Shown here piece after piece: positions 1 through 11,151 of a DNA stretch of 64,000 bases. Where the stretch lies: contig MU004199.1 in NCBI GenBank assembly GCA_010093605.1, positions 7,609-71,608 on the forward strand. The letters run 5' to 3'. The DNA comes from Lophium mytilinum (Eukaryota; Ascomycota; Dothideomycetes; Mytilinidiales; Mytilinidiaceae). The position numbers and the translations under genes are program-made. Numbering within the stretch: position 1 is the first letter of the stretch; the number at the start of each line of letters is the position of its first letter. The notes under the pieces were generated by a model, which had not been told where the DNA came from, ran no database searches, and saw nothing but the letters and a program-made list of their open reading frames with translations.

Positions 1-825
1 GCCCTATATACTAGTATACCTACTAATAAAATAATTAGAATAGGCCTATATTTTAATTAATCTTATATATTAGCTACTACTAATATCTAGAATATTATTC
101 TAAGTTAATAAATTACTATTATAAGTAATATTATATACTATTCTTTATATACTTCTAATATTCTATAATATAGTAGTTAAAAGTAGTAGTATAAAGTACT
201 ATAGAAGCTAATCTTTAAAAGTTAATTTTCTTTATATTATACTTACTTCTTCTATTTAACTCTAATCTACTATATTTTATATTAGTAAAGAAACTAAACT
301 AGAGCTATTTAAACTAAAGCTAAATAGAGAAATTTAAAAAAAGTATTAAATTAAACTAAGTTTCTATTTAGACTATATAAATTAGAAACCTTAAATAATT
401 TAAATACTTTAATAGTTTTATATAGATATATAAATATATATATAGTAATAAGATTTTAAAAATACTTTAACTAGTTAGTAGAGTAATAGTTATATAATTA
501 TTATATAACTATTATATAACTTTATACTTTATACTCTATTTAGATATATTCTCTAGTATATTAGTATTAGATTTTTTTTTCTAAAATAAAGTATTTAAAA
601 GTAGATAGTTTAAAAAGTTATTATAGAGACTATTAAATAGTATTACTAAGCTTTTATTAAAAAACTTATAGTACTAAACTATTTTAAAAAACTACTAGCT
701 ATTTTAGATAACTTTTAGCTCTATATAGATAATCTAGAAGTACTAGAAGCTCTATAGTAATTTCTATAGATAGAGTAGATTTAAGATAAAATCTACTCTA
801 CTCTAGTCTAGTTTTATTACTGCGG
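1..825. repeat. RIP-degraded AT-rich block (left window edge)
   Basis: This stretch is almost pure A/T with scattered CTA, TAG and TATATA motifs. CA and TG dinucleotides are almost absent while TA is very frequent, which is the signature left when CpA is converted to TpA by repeat-induced point mutation. No open frame of useful length survives on either strand. Composition returns abruptly to normal at about 820-830 (CTGCGGCAGG). I infer an old inactivated repeat, but I cannot assign its family. The block continues beyond the left edge. Confidence 0.8.
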
Positions 826-869
826 CAGGAGCATAGTAAATGCCTCGCAGTTAGTGTGGAAAGAGAGAG

Positions 870-2265
870 AATTACTTTCAAATCACGCTTTCCAGCCAAA
901 ATCCCGCCTGGAGGTTGTGAACGATCCAAATATTTGCGAGGTCGGCCAGGAGGACATCATCATTCGAGGGATCAAAAAGAGCTTTGTAGAAGAAGGCGGC
1001 CTTAGAGGTGCCGAGATCATCGGGGAGAATATGACTGCAGTTATTCCAATGGGCGCCTCGTGTGCGTTGGCGAGTCCACCTGCGAGTCGCAAGTGGCACA
1101 GGCAAAGAAGGACAGCACCCCGGCTATGGATTTGCGAATTGGTTACCTGCTGCCTGTAAGTAGGCTCTCGTACTGGCTCATCCCTTGTCACTGACACATC
1201 GTGAAGAGACTTACTATTGCGACACGTCAACATGGTCTAGCGGAAATGCGTCAAGAGCCATCAACTACTGATGGCATGTCCCGAGGCAACGATTGGGCGC
1301 AACCATCTTCCAGCGCACTCGGCATTCGATTTGGCGGAATCCACCTAGAAAGAGCCTATCTGGGTGGACTCACCCGCATAATTACTCCACCTTTATCCGA
1401 AAGCTTTTTCCACGGACTCAGCACATGCTTCCGTTTAGGAGCAACAGACTGTGAGATTGCCTATGGTCTTGTCGGTACAACATTCCACTGACCAGAACAT
1501 ACCAGTACTAGACGACAACGCCATCATCTCAGACCAAGCCGCCCTGCACTTTACCATCGGACATGATGCAAAACGTAAGCTAGTTCGCAACCCCTTCCGT
1601 GAATCATGGCATATTGACTGCTCGAATCCTTCGCAGAGCCCGAAACCCCAACTATAACCTCTCAAATCAACTTACTCCAACAGCTACTAACGACTCGGAA
1701 ATCTCTCCATTCCATCTACAGTCTAACCGCCTCCGGCGCTCTCCCAGTGATAGTTCACACCGACAACCGCGACACCATTGGCTCCCTCATCCACCTTAAA
1801 CGCACCACTCTCAACGTCACCAATCTCATGATCATGGGCGGCTCCGAAGCGCACCTTGTTGCCCATGGCCTTGCCTCTGCCAACATTCCCATCATCCTCG
1901 GCTCCTGGTCCTGCGTGCCGCTATTCTGGGAATCTCGGCAATGTCTTCCAGGTCCGCCTCTGACGGACCAACTCGGAGCGCAGATCTTAATGGACGCGGG
2001 TGTGAAGGTCGCCTTGTCGAATTGGGATGATACGAACGAACAATCACGTGCGAACCTCTTTTTGGGAGGCTGCATGGATTGCAGGGCCCGGAAACGAAAG
2101 CCTGGCGCTCGATCTCGTGAGTGTGAATCTGGAGGGATGCTGGGACTGCCGAAGATGCCGGACATGGTCTTGTATGAGGGGACTCCGTTCGAGTTTAGCG
2201 CGAGCGTGGCGCTAGTATTTGAAAGTGGCAGTGTGAGGAGATGTTGGCCTGGGCCGGATGAGTAG
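870..2265 (+). pseudogene. Amidohydrolase (imidazolonepropionase-like) relic, multiple frameshifts
   Basis: Segments typical of fungal metal-dependent amidohydrolases (COG1228-like) lie in the right order but in different frames. An N-terminal piece at about 880-1155 reads EDIIIRGIKKSF and, after a shift near 1045, a stretch ending in GYLLP. A piece at 1260-1460 reads GGLTRIITPPLSESFFHG. DQAALHFTIGHDAKR lies near 1540. The C-terminal third (about 1640-2265) reads VIVHTDNRDTIGSL, MIMGGSEAHLVA, LTDQLGAQILMDAGVKV and, after two more shifts at about 2040-2130, YEGTPFEFSASVALVFE. At least four frame changes plus stops mean it cannot encode the enzyme. It lies directly beside the AT-rich block but is itself GC-normal, so decay was by indels rather than RIP. 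Confidence 0.8.
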
Positions 2266-2629
2266 AGATATGTGTATGGATGCTAAGAAAGGATCGAGCA
2301 CCTTAGAAGTAACAGCATCATACATGCAAAGTCTGAGCACAAGACTGGACAAAGCTCTCCTTGTCTCCAAATACTTGAGAGTGAACCAGTTCCGCATACT
2401 TCAGCGCTGCTAGCAAGAGGTGGCGTCGTCAGAGAGCGTAGCAGGCCTGAAGCTGGCAGCAAAATTTCCATAACAACTCTAGGCTGCCAAAAGGAAAGCA
2501 AGGGGTGCTTGCAGTATTAGAAATACCTTCCCTCTATAGTCCTGGTGGGGTAAGATACAAAAAATGGTCCGACCCCAATACGACCCAGTCCCATCCCAAT
2601 GCTCCCATACGCAACCAGGGTCTCAGATT

Positions 2630-3245
2630 CGCTGACAACCATGGGAATATTCGTCTTCCAGCACCCGCTGGGGCCACTCAAGCTGTGCGTGGAGATCCAA
2701 ATCTGCCTTTGAGCAAATATCGAGGACTTCACGAATAAAAGCCCTGCCCATGTCATCAATCCACCACAGGTCCTCCATCATGACTAGGAGCATAAGCCAG
2801 TGCGCATATATGGCAAGCGCAATGGGGAAGCCTCCCGCAAGTTTATCAATAAAGTCTTTGGAGATTTCGCATGGCCAGACACACACGTTGCACGAAATAA
2901 GCCAGGCTTCTTTGGCGAGCAAACATACGACGTGACTTCATCTAAGGTATTGATTGCGGAAAGCAGATCGCTCGACTGCTGTTCGCCAAGAGAGGGCCAG
3001 TTCTCATACACTGCGGTTTGTAGAGTGGCAATGCGTACTTTGCGGAACTTCCCAAGGAATTTTATGAAAGAAGAACCGCTGCCCACTGCAAATGGAGGAG
3101 ATTCGTATGCGCGAGTCTTTTATTGTGCTTCAAAACCCATATCCTTTGTGAGCACTTCACCAATCGCATAACAGACTCGACAACTGTATCATAGAAGATT
3201 TTCACTCCTCTAAGCAGCCGAAGCCATGTCCACGTTTCGCTATCA
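2630..3245 (-). pseudogene. C-terminal fragment of a fungal Zn2Cys6-type transcription factor, frameshifted
   Basis: Reading leftwards, the minus strand gives WTWLRLLRGVKIFYDTV (about 3235-3190), then in another frame ETAVYE-like text (TAVYENWPSLGEQ), LLSAINTLDEVTSYV and KKPGLFRA, then in a third frame WPCEISKDFIDKL, LAGGFPIALAIYAHWLML and MEDLWWIDDMGR, finishing with LEWPQRVL near 2655. This is the usual C-terminus of fungal-specific transcription factors of the Zn2Cys6 class. Frame changes fall near 3070 and 2880. No zinc cluster or N-terminal half is visible upstream, because the neighbouring hydrolase relic begins there. I read it as a truncated, dead copy. Confidence 0.65.
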
Positions 3246-3268
3246 GCAAGAGTCATGCCTCCCCTCGT

Positions 3269-4276
3269 ACAGACCTTATAATCCGGAATATCACAATTTC
3301 TGGCACCTACGACACTAGTGCCAAACTCTGTATTCCACCACATGGATGCAAGAAAACGAATCTGCAGGTTGGCACCCATGGATTAGTTTTCGACAAACGT
3401 TACTGGGACGCTACTATTGACCCATCAGAGTACTCCTATGTCGAAGCCGCTGTGACCGCGGGTTACAGTATCCTGACTTACGACCGCCTCGGCACCGGAT
3501 TGTCAGAGAAACCTGATGCATACATGGTCGTGCAAGCTCCGCTGGAACTCGATATCCTGCGCGGTCTCACGGAGATGGCCCGTAGTGGGGAGCTCCTTCA
3601 GCATGCTAAGAGCGCCAATCAAAGTGCACACTCAACAACGAATCTTGGAGATACGAGTGTGGCGTTCGAGGAAATCATTCATGTCAAGCATAGCTTTGGC
3701 AGCTTCTTGACCACATCTTTGACCAACACATACGGCAGTATTTCAGATGCCGCTGTTTTCACAGGCTACGTCCTGAACCCATAATTGGTCGACTTGACGA
3801 TGAGCTCCTGGGGGCTCACATACGCTCGCGAAAGCGATCCTGCGCTTTTCGGCGACCGTAGAAGTGGTTACATGGTAGAGGGAACTGTATCTGCTCTTCA
3901 ATTTGGATTTTTCTCAAGCCAAACGAACACTACATCGGGAATTGGAGGGTTTGACCCGAAGGTGCTAGACCCTGCGTTCTCAATACGGCAGACTATCACC
4001 ACGAGCGAAGTGGTCTCAGGGAGCGCGCTGAACCTTGGTCCATCACCGAACTACAAGGGGCCAGTGCAGTTCATGCTAGCGCAGTATGACCACCTCGTCT
4101 GTGATGACGATTGCAATGGTGCTTACAACGCAACACTTGTGAACGGAATTTTTCCCAAGGCCAAGGACGTTGACTTCTTCATTCAAAATGGCACTGGCCA
4201 TGCTTTGACTTTGCATCGGAAAGCGAACCTGGGATACAAAGCAACCTTTGATTGGCTGAACAAAAATGGGCGGTGA
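3269..4276 (+). pseudogene. Alpha/beta hydrolase, interrupted by an in-frame stop
   Basis: The plus strand keeps one frame from about 3269 to the stop at 4274-4276. It shows NITISGTYDTSAKLCIPP, THGLVFDKRYWD, the strand YSILTYDRLGTGLSEKPDAY, a nucleophile-elbow region HVKHSFGSFL, an acid-region AQYDHLVCDDDC and a C-terminal histidine region NGTGHALTLHRK. This matches secreted fungal alpha/beta hydrolases. An in-frame TAA at 3782-3784 splits it in two just after GYVLNP, and the usual GHSFG elbow reads KHSFG. The N-terminal signal-peptide portion is not visible. I regard it as a recently disabled gene. Stop-codon readthrough is a less likely alternative. Confidence 0.75.
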
Positions 4277-4686
4277 GAGGAATTGAAAGCGGCTGGTACA
4301 TGTTACCAACTCGAGGGGTTCTTGAGGAAGTAGGATGCAACGGAGGAGGTAGATAAGATTTTATAGATTCTCTTCCTCGTTCAACTACAGGTATAATTGC
4401 ATAACCTTGGAACTAGAAGACTGTAGTTGGCGCTAATCCGCATTCTTTCTGCCACGTGATTCTCACAATGTTTAACAGCTTCGATCTTATAATACAACAA
4501 GTATAGCGTAGTATAGAGCGCCTCTTAATGCTTCAGAAGTTATCTCCCTCCCGGAATTCCTACCTAATACATTAGCTTAAAACTCACGTGACCTTTTGGA
4601 AACAACCTCGGGACGATTTTTCGCGCCCCCAAAACACCTATAACTATGACAGCGCTGACTCTCTCGTCACACCTACACGCATCAGC
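4277..4686. promoter_or_regulatory. Intergenic, likely promoter of the 4687 acyltransferase
   Basis: There is no coding signal here. Two palindromic E-box-type CACGTG sites lie at 4453-4458 and 4585-4590, that is 234 and 102 bp before the ATG at 4687. CACGTG is bound by bHLH and Cbf1-type factors in fungi. Whether these copies are functional is inference. Confidence 0.4.
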
Positions 4687-6055
4687 ATGAACTCAATCGC
4701 ATCGTTCTACCCACCGCTTTCGGAGCGTCGCCCCCTCCCCCCTTTGTACCTCCCAGCGAACTTCTTGTTGACTCTTCTACCCTTTTTGTTCCCTAACCGG
4801 CGTCTTGGGGTGCTAGTCACCCTGCCTATTCTCCTTCTGTTATGTATTCGAGCGCCGTTCTACACTTTTGGTAGTCCTTCCATGGACTATTACAATAGCG
4901 GCCCGTTTCTGGCCATGCCGCTCTGGTACTTTGATTTCCTCATATTTACTCCTGCACGCGGATCCGATGCACCTGTCTTCATCGGACGATCTTCCACGGC
5001 GGCACGTTCGGGCAAGAGCAGGGCACCAAGCCAGAACGGAATCAACTCCGTGCTACGGAAACTTCGTTTCGCATTCCGTCTTATGATACCAGCGCATCGT
5101 GGCATTGGCTGGAACTGGCAAGTCAAGGGAGTACCCTCAGATCCCAATGCAAAGCTCTCGAAGATGATGTATGTGAGAGCACATCTCCAGCACGTAATCT
5201 TCACATATCTGCGCTCAGTGGCCATGCTAGTTATCATGGGCTTTTGCTCGGCAGTGCAGAAAGAATATCGTCCCGGCCAAGATTGGGTGTCAAGCGCACT
5301 AGACGCTATGATTGGATGGTCCGGAGCGATTTGGGTCTGGGACCGACTCAATTGCTTCTACAGTGCTGCAGCTGCCTTATCGGTAGCAATTGGAGTGTGC
5401 GAAAGATGGGAATGGCCACCACTCACAGGGCAAATAAGGGATGCCTGGAGTGTGAGGCAGATGTGGAGGTATGCAGATCTGTCGGCGATTTCTGTTACGG
5501 TAGTATAAGTGAAACTAATCAACTCGTAGTGACGTCTATCATCAAGTTCTACGAAGGGTAGGTTCTGAGAATCCAGCTGTCTTATACAATGGAAGGTGAA
5601 ATCCTAACGTGCGCTTTTAGATGCTTCAGCAACCAGCTATCCGGTTCATCCGTCTACTACGCCTCCGCAAAGGCAGTCTAGCCTCTCGCTACAGCCAGCT
5701 CTACGTATCCTTCGCCATAAGCTGCCTCTTCCACGAATTTCAAATATTCAACGTAACGAGAAAAGACTCCGGGGAGCTTGCCTTCTTCATGTCGCAGCCC
5801 CTCGCCATTACAGCTGAAGATCTCGTACAATGGGCTTGGAAGAAGTGGAGAGGCCAAAGTCCGCACAATGGTCATGTTCGATTGCATAAGTCGATAGGTT
5901 ATATTTGGGTATTCTTATGGTTCTCGTACTGCCTCCCGATGTACATCAAAAGCCTCAGAGATGCTGACATCATCCGCGATGTCCTCTTGGAGGCGTGGCC
6001 GTTAGAAAAAGGGTCCTCCATTGGCCTTACCATGGCGACTGCTCTGAAGGCGTAA
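4687..6055 (+). CDS. TRI7/wax-synthase-like membrane O-acyltransferase
   Basis: The three exons are 4687-5468, 5530-5557 and 5621-6055, giving 414 aa. Introns are 61 and 63 nt with GTATGC and GTAGGT donors, and the middle exon is only 28 nt. Joining restores MWSDVYHQVLRR, the conserved motif expected in this family, followed by FHEFQIF, which carries the membrane-bound acyltransferase histidine. RGIGWNWQVKGVP at about residue 140 is another family hallmark. Hydrophobic segments occur near residues 20-60, 75-85, 185-200, 215-245, 315-335 and 375-395. The family (wax synthase-like, including the Fusarium TRI7 acetyltransferase) transfers acyl groups to hydroxyls of small metabolites in the ER membrane. 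I chose ATG 4687 because no ATG lies upstream in frame. All neighbours for 4 kb on the left and 3 kb on the right are broken, so a cluster role is unproven. Confidence 0.8.
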
Positions 6056-7013
6056 ACTGCGACTTCGAGCCCTCTTTTCCTTTGTCACCGTCATCTTCAT
6101 GTCCTTCTACCTTTCTCGCATCCCCAAACACTGCTCATTAGATAGTTCATATACTCTCCTCTCTGATATCCTCTTTTCATTGCCACGACCTGCACGTTTC
6201 TTATACTCACGGCTCGGAAAGTACTATGCCTGACACCCATACGGACCTGTTAGAAAAAATACTTGCCCTGAAATGCTCAACGAGGCTGCGAGTAATTTCG
6301 ACGTTGTTTTCCACAAATACCGTCTCTTCTTACCACATTTCGAAACTTCTTTCTCCCCTCAGCCCTCCCATCGTCCTGGACCCACGGTTTCACGCGGCTA
6401 CGGGTTCAACGCATTCCATCCTGCGATCTATAGCACTGTTCTCCGCAATATAGCCTTCTCTGATCAATACTCCGCTCCGCTAAAGCCTTTGAGCATTCGG
6501 CCTGAGGCCTGGATCACCGTCTCAATAGACGAAATCACAACAGGACGACGTGTGTAGAAGGCTGGTCGCCAAGCGCTTACTTCACGGACTTCTGATGAGA
6601 CTCATGTCAGCTGCGACGTCCGCTGGAACACCGAAAGGAAGAGGTGGTACGACTATGGGTTTTTAATGTCTACCGCAGAAGGCGTAAAAGCTGCCACAGA
6701 ACCAAGACCGATAGCGAAGTTGTGACCATGGTGGTCAATTTAACAAGAAATACCTCCGCGAATAGAGGCATAATCAATGACGCGCTCAGATTGGCGATGT
6801 TTTTGTTTCCGGTGGTGCAAGGTGCGAGGTGTCAGAGGTAAGGTGGTCGGACAGCTTCCACGCGCATGCAAGAGCTATTTGCTTAGTCAAATAATAATCC
6901 AAACCTACACATAAAGCACTATTGACTTCGTATAAAACACCACTGAATTCGTTCCACTATTCAATTTAATATCTTGTCGCAATGCTTTTCACTTAAACAC
7001 CGTTTCATCGCGT
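6056..7013. other. Intergenic, no recognisable gene
   Basis: A short open stretch at 6273-6557 (94 codons, plus strand) resembles no family I know and is not supported by splice signals. It is the shared 3' region of the acyltransferase and the convergent M20 gene. Confidence 0.5.
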
Positions 7014-8846
7014 CTATTCACCGTTCCACTCGTCGAAGTTCCGGATCGAATCTACGCAGCATTAGCAAGTACCCTACCCCTATTGATATAGTTCTATCAA
7101 TTCATCTGAACTCACCGTAGTACACCTTTATTCCCTCCACATGCGCATCCATGCGCATCTTTTCGACTGCCCAATGTGTATTCACTCTCGAGCCTTCCCT
7201 AGCAGGAGTAAACCGATAGATATTCGTAGTCAAGCTCCAGTAGTGCTGGGTGTCGGTATTTCCGGTCATGATGTCGCCAACAGGAACGACGCGTCTTGGT
7301 CGATCGTGAGTTTTCTGGGAATTAGAAGAGGGACGCTGGAAAACACTCCGAAGGGTCCCAGCGAATACCGACCAGACCTGGTTATTGGTCGGCGAGATAG
7401 GAGCGAGATCAAGGCTTCGGGGGAAGGAGAAGATCAGTGTGCCCGTGCTGGTGGCGTTCTGAGAGTTGGAGACATGAGCGCTCGGGCCCATAATTTGAAT
7501 GCCGTAGCTCGCAGCTATAGGTTCAAGGACGTCGTGTACGTGTTGATTAACGACCTCAATCGATTCATGAGGTATGATGCGGTGGTTGATTAGCACCATG
7601 ACCGTTTCCGGGAGGGCATTGCCTTGACGCCTACTGCAAAGACGTCCACGGCCTGACTTGTCTGCATGAGCCACCGCTCCTCGTGAGAACTCTCCGCTAA
7701 TCTGGTGGCTACCTCTTCTTCATCCCCATTTTGCAGGGCCTCCTTCAGCCACGGCTCTACCTCGCTAGGAGAATAAGTAGCTCTACACTCCAGCACCCTC
7801 CGAAAGGGGTTCGACTGCGTTAAACGCGGGACATATGGATGTCTCTCTATCGCAACCACCAAATCCGCCATTACTCCGATGCCGGATGTGGAGGTGGCTT
7901 CGAGCTATGGCCTCCTGTCGTGTGGAGGGTGAGTTCGATATCGTGATATCCCTTTTCCGCCACGGCGGGAAGCGGGTACAGAACGTCACCAACTTCCTGC
8001 GCGCCCATGCCTCCCTCGTCCAGAAGAAATTCAAACGAGTCGATCCCCCATTCAGCAATAAGTGCTTGAGCCAGCTTTGCAGCGCCACGAAAGCCTCCGG
8101 ACTCTTCATCGAAGCCGAAGGCTAGGCCTACCGTGCGTTTCGGAGTAAAGTCTTGAGAGATGAGGTCCTCCAGTGCCGATAATATCCCAACGAGCAGGTT
8201 TTTACAGTCATTGGAGCCGCGACCCCAGAGAAAAGTGCCGTCAAAGTGTGGAGAGAATGAAAGACATGTCCAGCCGGAGGTGGGCCCTGCTGGGGCGACA
8301 TCTTGATGCGCAGTCAGAAGGAGAGGCTTTCTTGTCACGTCCGTACCATTGAAAGTGTAAAGCAAGCCGTAACGGTTCACTTTCTTAGGTTTGTAGTGGG
8401 AGTAGCTAATGTTGTCAATGGAAGACAGTACCAACGGTGGAATAGCTCACTTACATGAGTGGAAATAGTTCTTCGAGGATTGCATGGAAATCATCGAATG
8501 TAGTCCACCTTGGATCCTCATCAACCTCTCCGTTATCATCAAAGCTCTCTGTTGGGGCTCGGACAGCTGCCGATAGCCGCTGGACTTGCATTTCGAGTAC
8601 TCCAGGTTCGTCGAAGTGATCAGAAGAAAGTAGTGAGTCACTCAGCGGGGTTACGACGTCTGGTATTGGGCACCATCCTTTACTATCGCTGACAGCTGGC
8701 TGGAAACTGATTCCGAATGGCCAAACGCTTCCAAAGCGGCACCAAACTATCACCGAAGCGAGTACTGACGCTAGGAAAGCAGATTGCAGAAAGCCAAACC
8801 GCCGCCGTGGCGGCATTGAGGGCAGAATTACTTGTGATTTCTCCAT
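7014..8846 (-). pseudogene. CPS1-like Gly-X carboxypeptidase (M20), two frameshifts
   Basis: The exons are 8846-8455, 8405-7116 and 7051-7014, with introns of 49 and 64 nt. The last splice yields the family-like ending YYDSIRNFDEWNGE. The protein starts with an N-terminal membrane anchor (FLQSAFLASVLASVIVW), as vacuolar CPS1 does. It then shows the M20 metal motifs: TAHQDVAPAG, GRGSNDCKN, FDEESGG, LLDEGG and TTGGHSS. Two single-base losses break exon 2. One near 7885 lies just after SSKPPPH, where the frame must shift to reach GIGVMADLVVA. The other near 7630 lies between FAVGVK and NALPETV. All catalytic motifs and all splice sites are otherwise intact, so the damage is either very recent or an assembly error at both points. 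CPS1 peptidases release C-terminal residues from peptides in the vacuole. Confidence 0.8.
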
Positions 8847-9398
8847 TCTAATGTAATCTTCAGCCTGTAAGATTGGAATCCGAAATCAAGACTCATAACC
8901 CATATACCTACATCGAGGACGCTGGCGAGGACTCGTCAAGCCTTGTCGCTTACATGTTGCCTGATTAGGACACCTAGTGCTCCACACAATGCTTATCTCG
9001 TCACGCGAAGATGAGCACTCATGCAGTATCATTGCATGAAGAGTGGAGCATCAGGAGTTCAGGAATTGTTCTTTCGCATACTCTATACGTGTCTGATCAC
9101 GCGCGATTCAAACAGCAAACCGCACTCCGCGGAGCACGGTGCAGCCTCAGATTACGAAGATTCCAGTTGTTCGTTTCATTATTTCAATGAAATCAACTCG
9201 CGTACCCCGCGTATTTTGCTCATCCAAGACGTGCTCGAGCAGTAGTCACGTTTTGCGAAAGTAAGTGCCCCATACCTCCGCTTCCGACAACGTCTTTAGT
9301 ACCCATCCCTGGTAGACGCAGTCGCTGGCCTCGATACCAGCGAGGAACAAGATGCGTGGCCACACATTTTGCGGTGACGGTGGCCGGCTTTGACTGAT
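8847..9398. other. Intergenic, nothing recognisable
   Basis: It separates the M20 relic promoter (right side of that gene) from the 3' end of the Zn2Cys6 gene. I see short shadows only, with no repeat or RNA gene. Confidence 0.5.
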
Positions 9399-11151
9399 TC
9401 AAAGAGCGATGCGGATGATTCGAGCCGAGGCCACCCCAGAGTTGATCAAATCGTCGGCATCGTCGTGCCTTGCGCAACGTGACATCATCCGGTGATACGT
9501 GATTGCGATACTGTAGATGTTTGCTAGTAAAAGAAGCCAGTTGAAATGTTTCGCCGTGAGCTTGCCTCCCAATGATCGAGAAGGGTTCGCGACCGCAGAT
9601 ACTGCGGGCGCAATGAGTGGGCTACCTTCCACCCTGTCTAGAGTGGTCAATAGATCGATGCGGATGGATGCAAAGATGGAGGCGGGCGCGATGCCACTTT
9701 TCGTAGGCAATTGAAGAATGGAACTTTCGAGCACATCTAGATCCAGCATCAGTCTCAAACACGACTTGAGATCAGCCGTTGCGGGATCGCTGGATGCACC
9801 TGGAAATGCAGCACCAATAAAGTCATGACCGCCGCTGAGGGGCTCCAGATTCTGCAGCAAGCGGCCTTTGCTGCCCGCGTGCGAAGCCCTGGCGTCGTAT
9901 GACCCGAGCCAGACTAGCACACGAGCACCAAGCGGCCCAAGTGGAAGTACTTTCCCTCCAGCTTTCAAATGACGCCGATGGGCCTCGACAATATCAGCGG
10001 CGTATTCGAGGTGTTGACAGAATGACTCCACATCGCGAGCAGCTAGAAGCTCGTGTTGAAGAAGAAACCAGATGGTGACAATAAAATGCTCAAAGTGCTG
10101 GGCAATATCTTGATCAGCGTGCATCGAGGCGATAGCATGATTATAACGCTCTCTGGCTGTCTCAGGATGGAACTCTGATTTGGTTTGGCCAAGATGCAAC
10201 TCGGTCCAGGCCATGATGGCGTTGTAAAGTGGAGCATAGAAGAGGGCCATGTTACTGAAGATTTGACTGTAGATGCGATCGCTTCCTGTATGACGGATCT
10301 TGGTGTAGCGGCTCATAACATTCAGGTAATGCTGGATAAGTTCGTGGTCTTGAGGACGAACAATGACGCCCTCAGAAGGCTTCGTGCATGTCCTTGATGT
10401 GCCAGTAGGGTCAGCAGCATTGTGACCCCGGAGTGGATCTATTCGCTCATGTTGCAGATCCGAAGGAAATTGGTAACCTCGAGAAGGCACTTCGAAGGCT
10501 AAGGAAAAAGCAATTGGCTGGTCTGTTGCGGTGACCGGCCATTCCACTGCGAAGAAATCGAAGTTCAAGTCCAAGTCGAAGCACATAGGTGCAATCCCTG
10601 TGTCATGGTCTAGGAGTACATCTCCAGAGCTTGGGGACGCTTCCAAAAGGGTTGCCAATGGTGGTGACACTACAGAGTTGGCGGAAACGACTTGCTGATC
10701 TAGCCGAGAAACATATCGAAGGGATGGCGCATCGTCATCAGGAGCATCATTATAGACTGGGGATGAGACGACGACGGCAGTGCCGCTCAAGGCCTCAGCC
10801 GGGGAGGACTTGGCCTGGTCTGAAGTTTGACTCTGCGGCTGTTGAGGATCACACGATCCGCCGAAAGGAACGTCACACGGAAGCAAGTTGGTGTACGGAG
10901 AGTCGACGAAGCGCACGCGGTATTTCGAAGTCCTCGTGATGTCGAACCCAGTTTGGGCCGAACGATCGAAGGTGCAGTCAAGGCCGAGGCGGCTGCACGC
11001 ACCGCAAGCAGGCGTCTTTTCATCGCATCGAACTCTGCGGCGTCGACAGGAGAGGCAGCCTTCAAACCCGTTTAGTAACCTTGGGGTTATTCTATAGCAT
11101 ACGCATTGGAAGCTTACCTGTCTTTGATCGTCGGGTTCGCCCGGGTTTCAT
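9399..11151 (-). CDS. Zn2Cys6 fungal transcription factor
   Basis: The exons are 11151-11118 and 11059-9399, giving 564 aa. The 58-nt intron (TACTAAAC branch) falls one base into a glycine codon, and its removal creates the zinc cluster: C13-x2-C16-x6-C23-x6-C30-x2-C33-x6-C40, reading TGCLSCRRRRVRCDEKTPAC from residue 11. A low-complexity linker follows. The C-terminal half (from about residue 260) is a helical fungal-specific regulatory region with LIQHYLNVMSRYT, IFSNMALFYAPLYNAIMAW and WFLLQHELLAARDVESF, as in the DUF3468/Fungal_trans_2 class. It is a nuclear DNA-binding regulator. It is transcribed away from the MFS transporter, with 413 bp between the two ATGs, so that transporter is the obvious candidate target. 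Confidence 0.9.
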
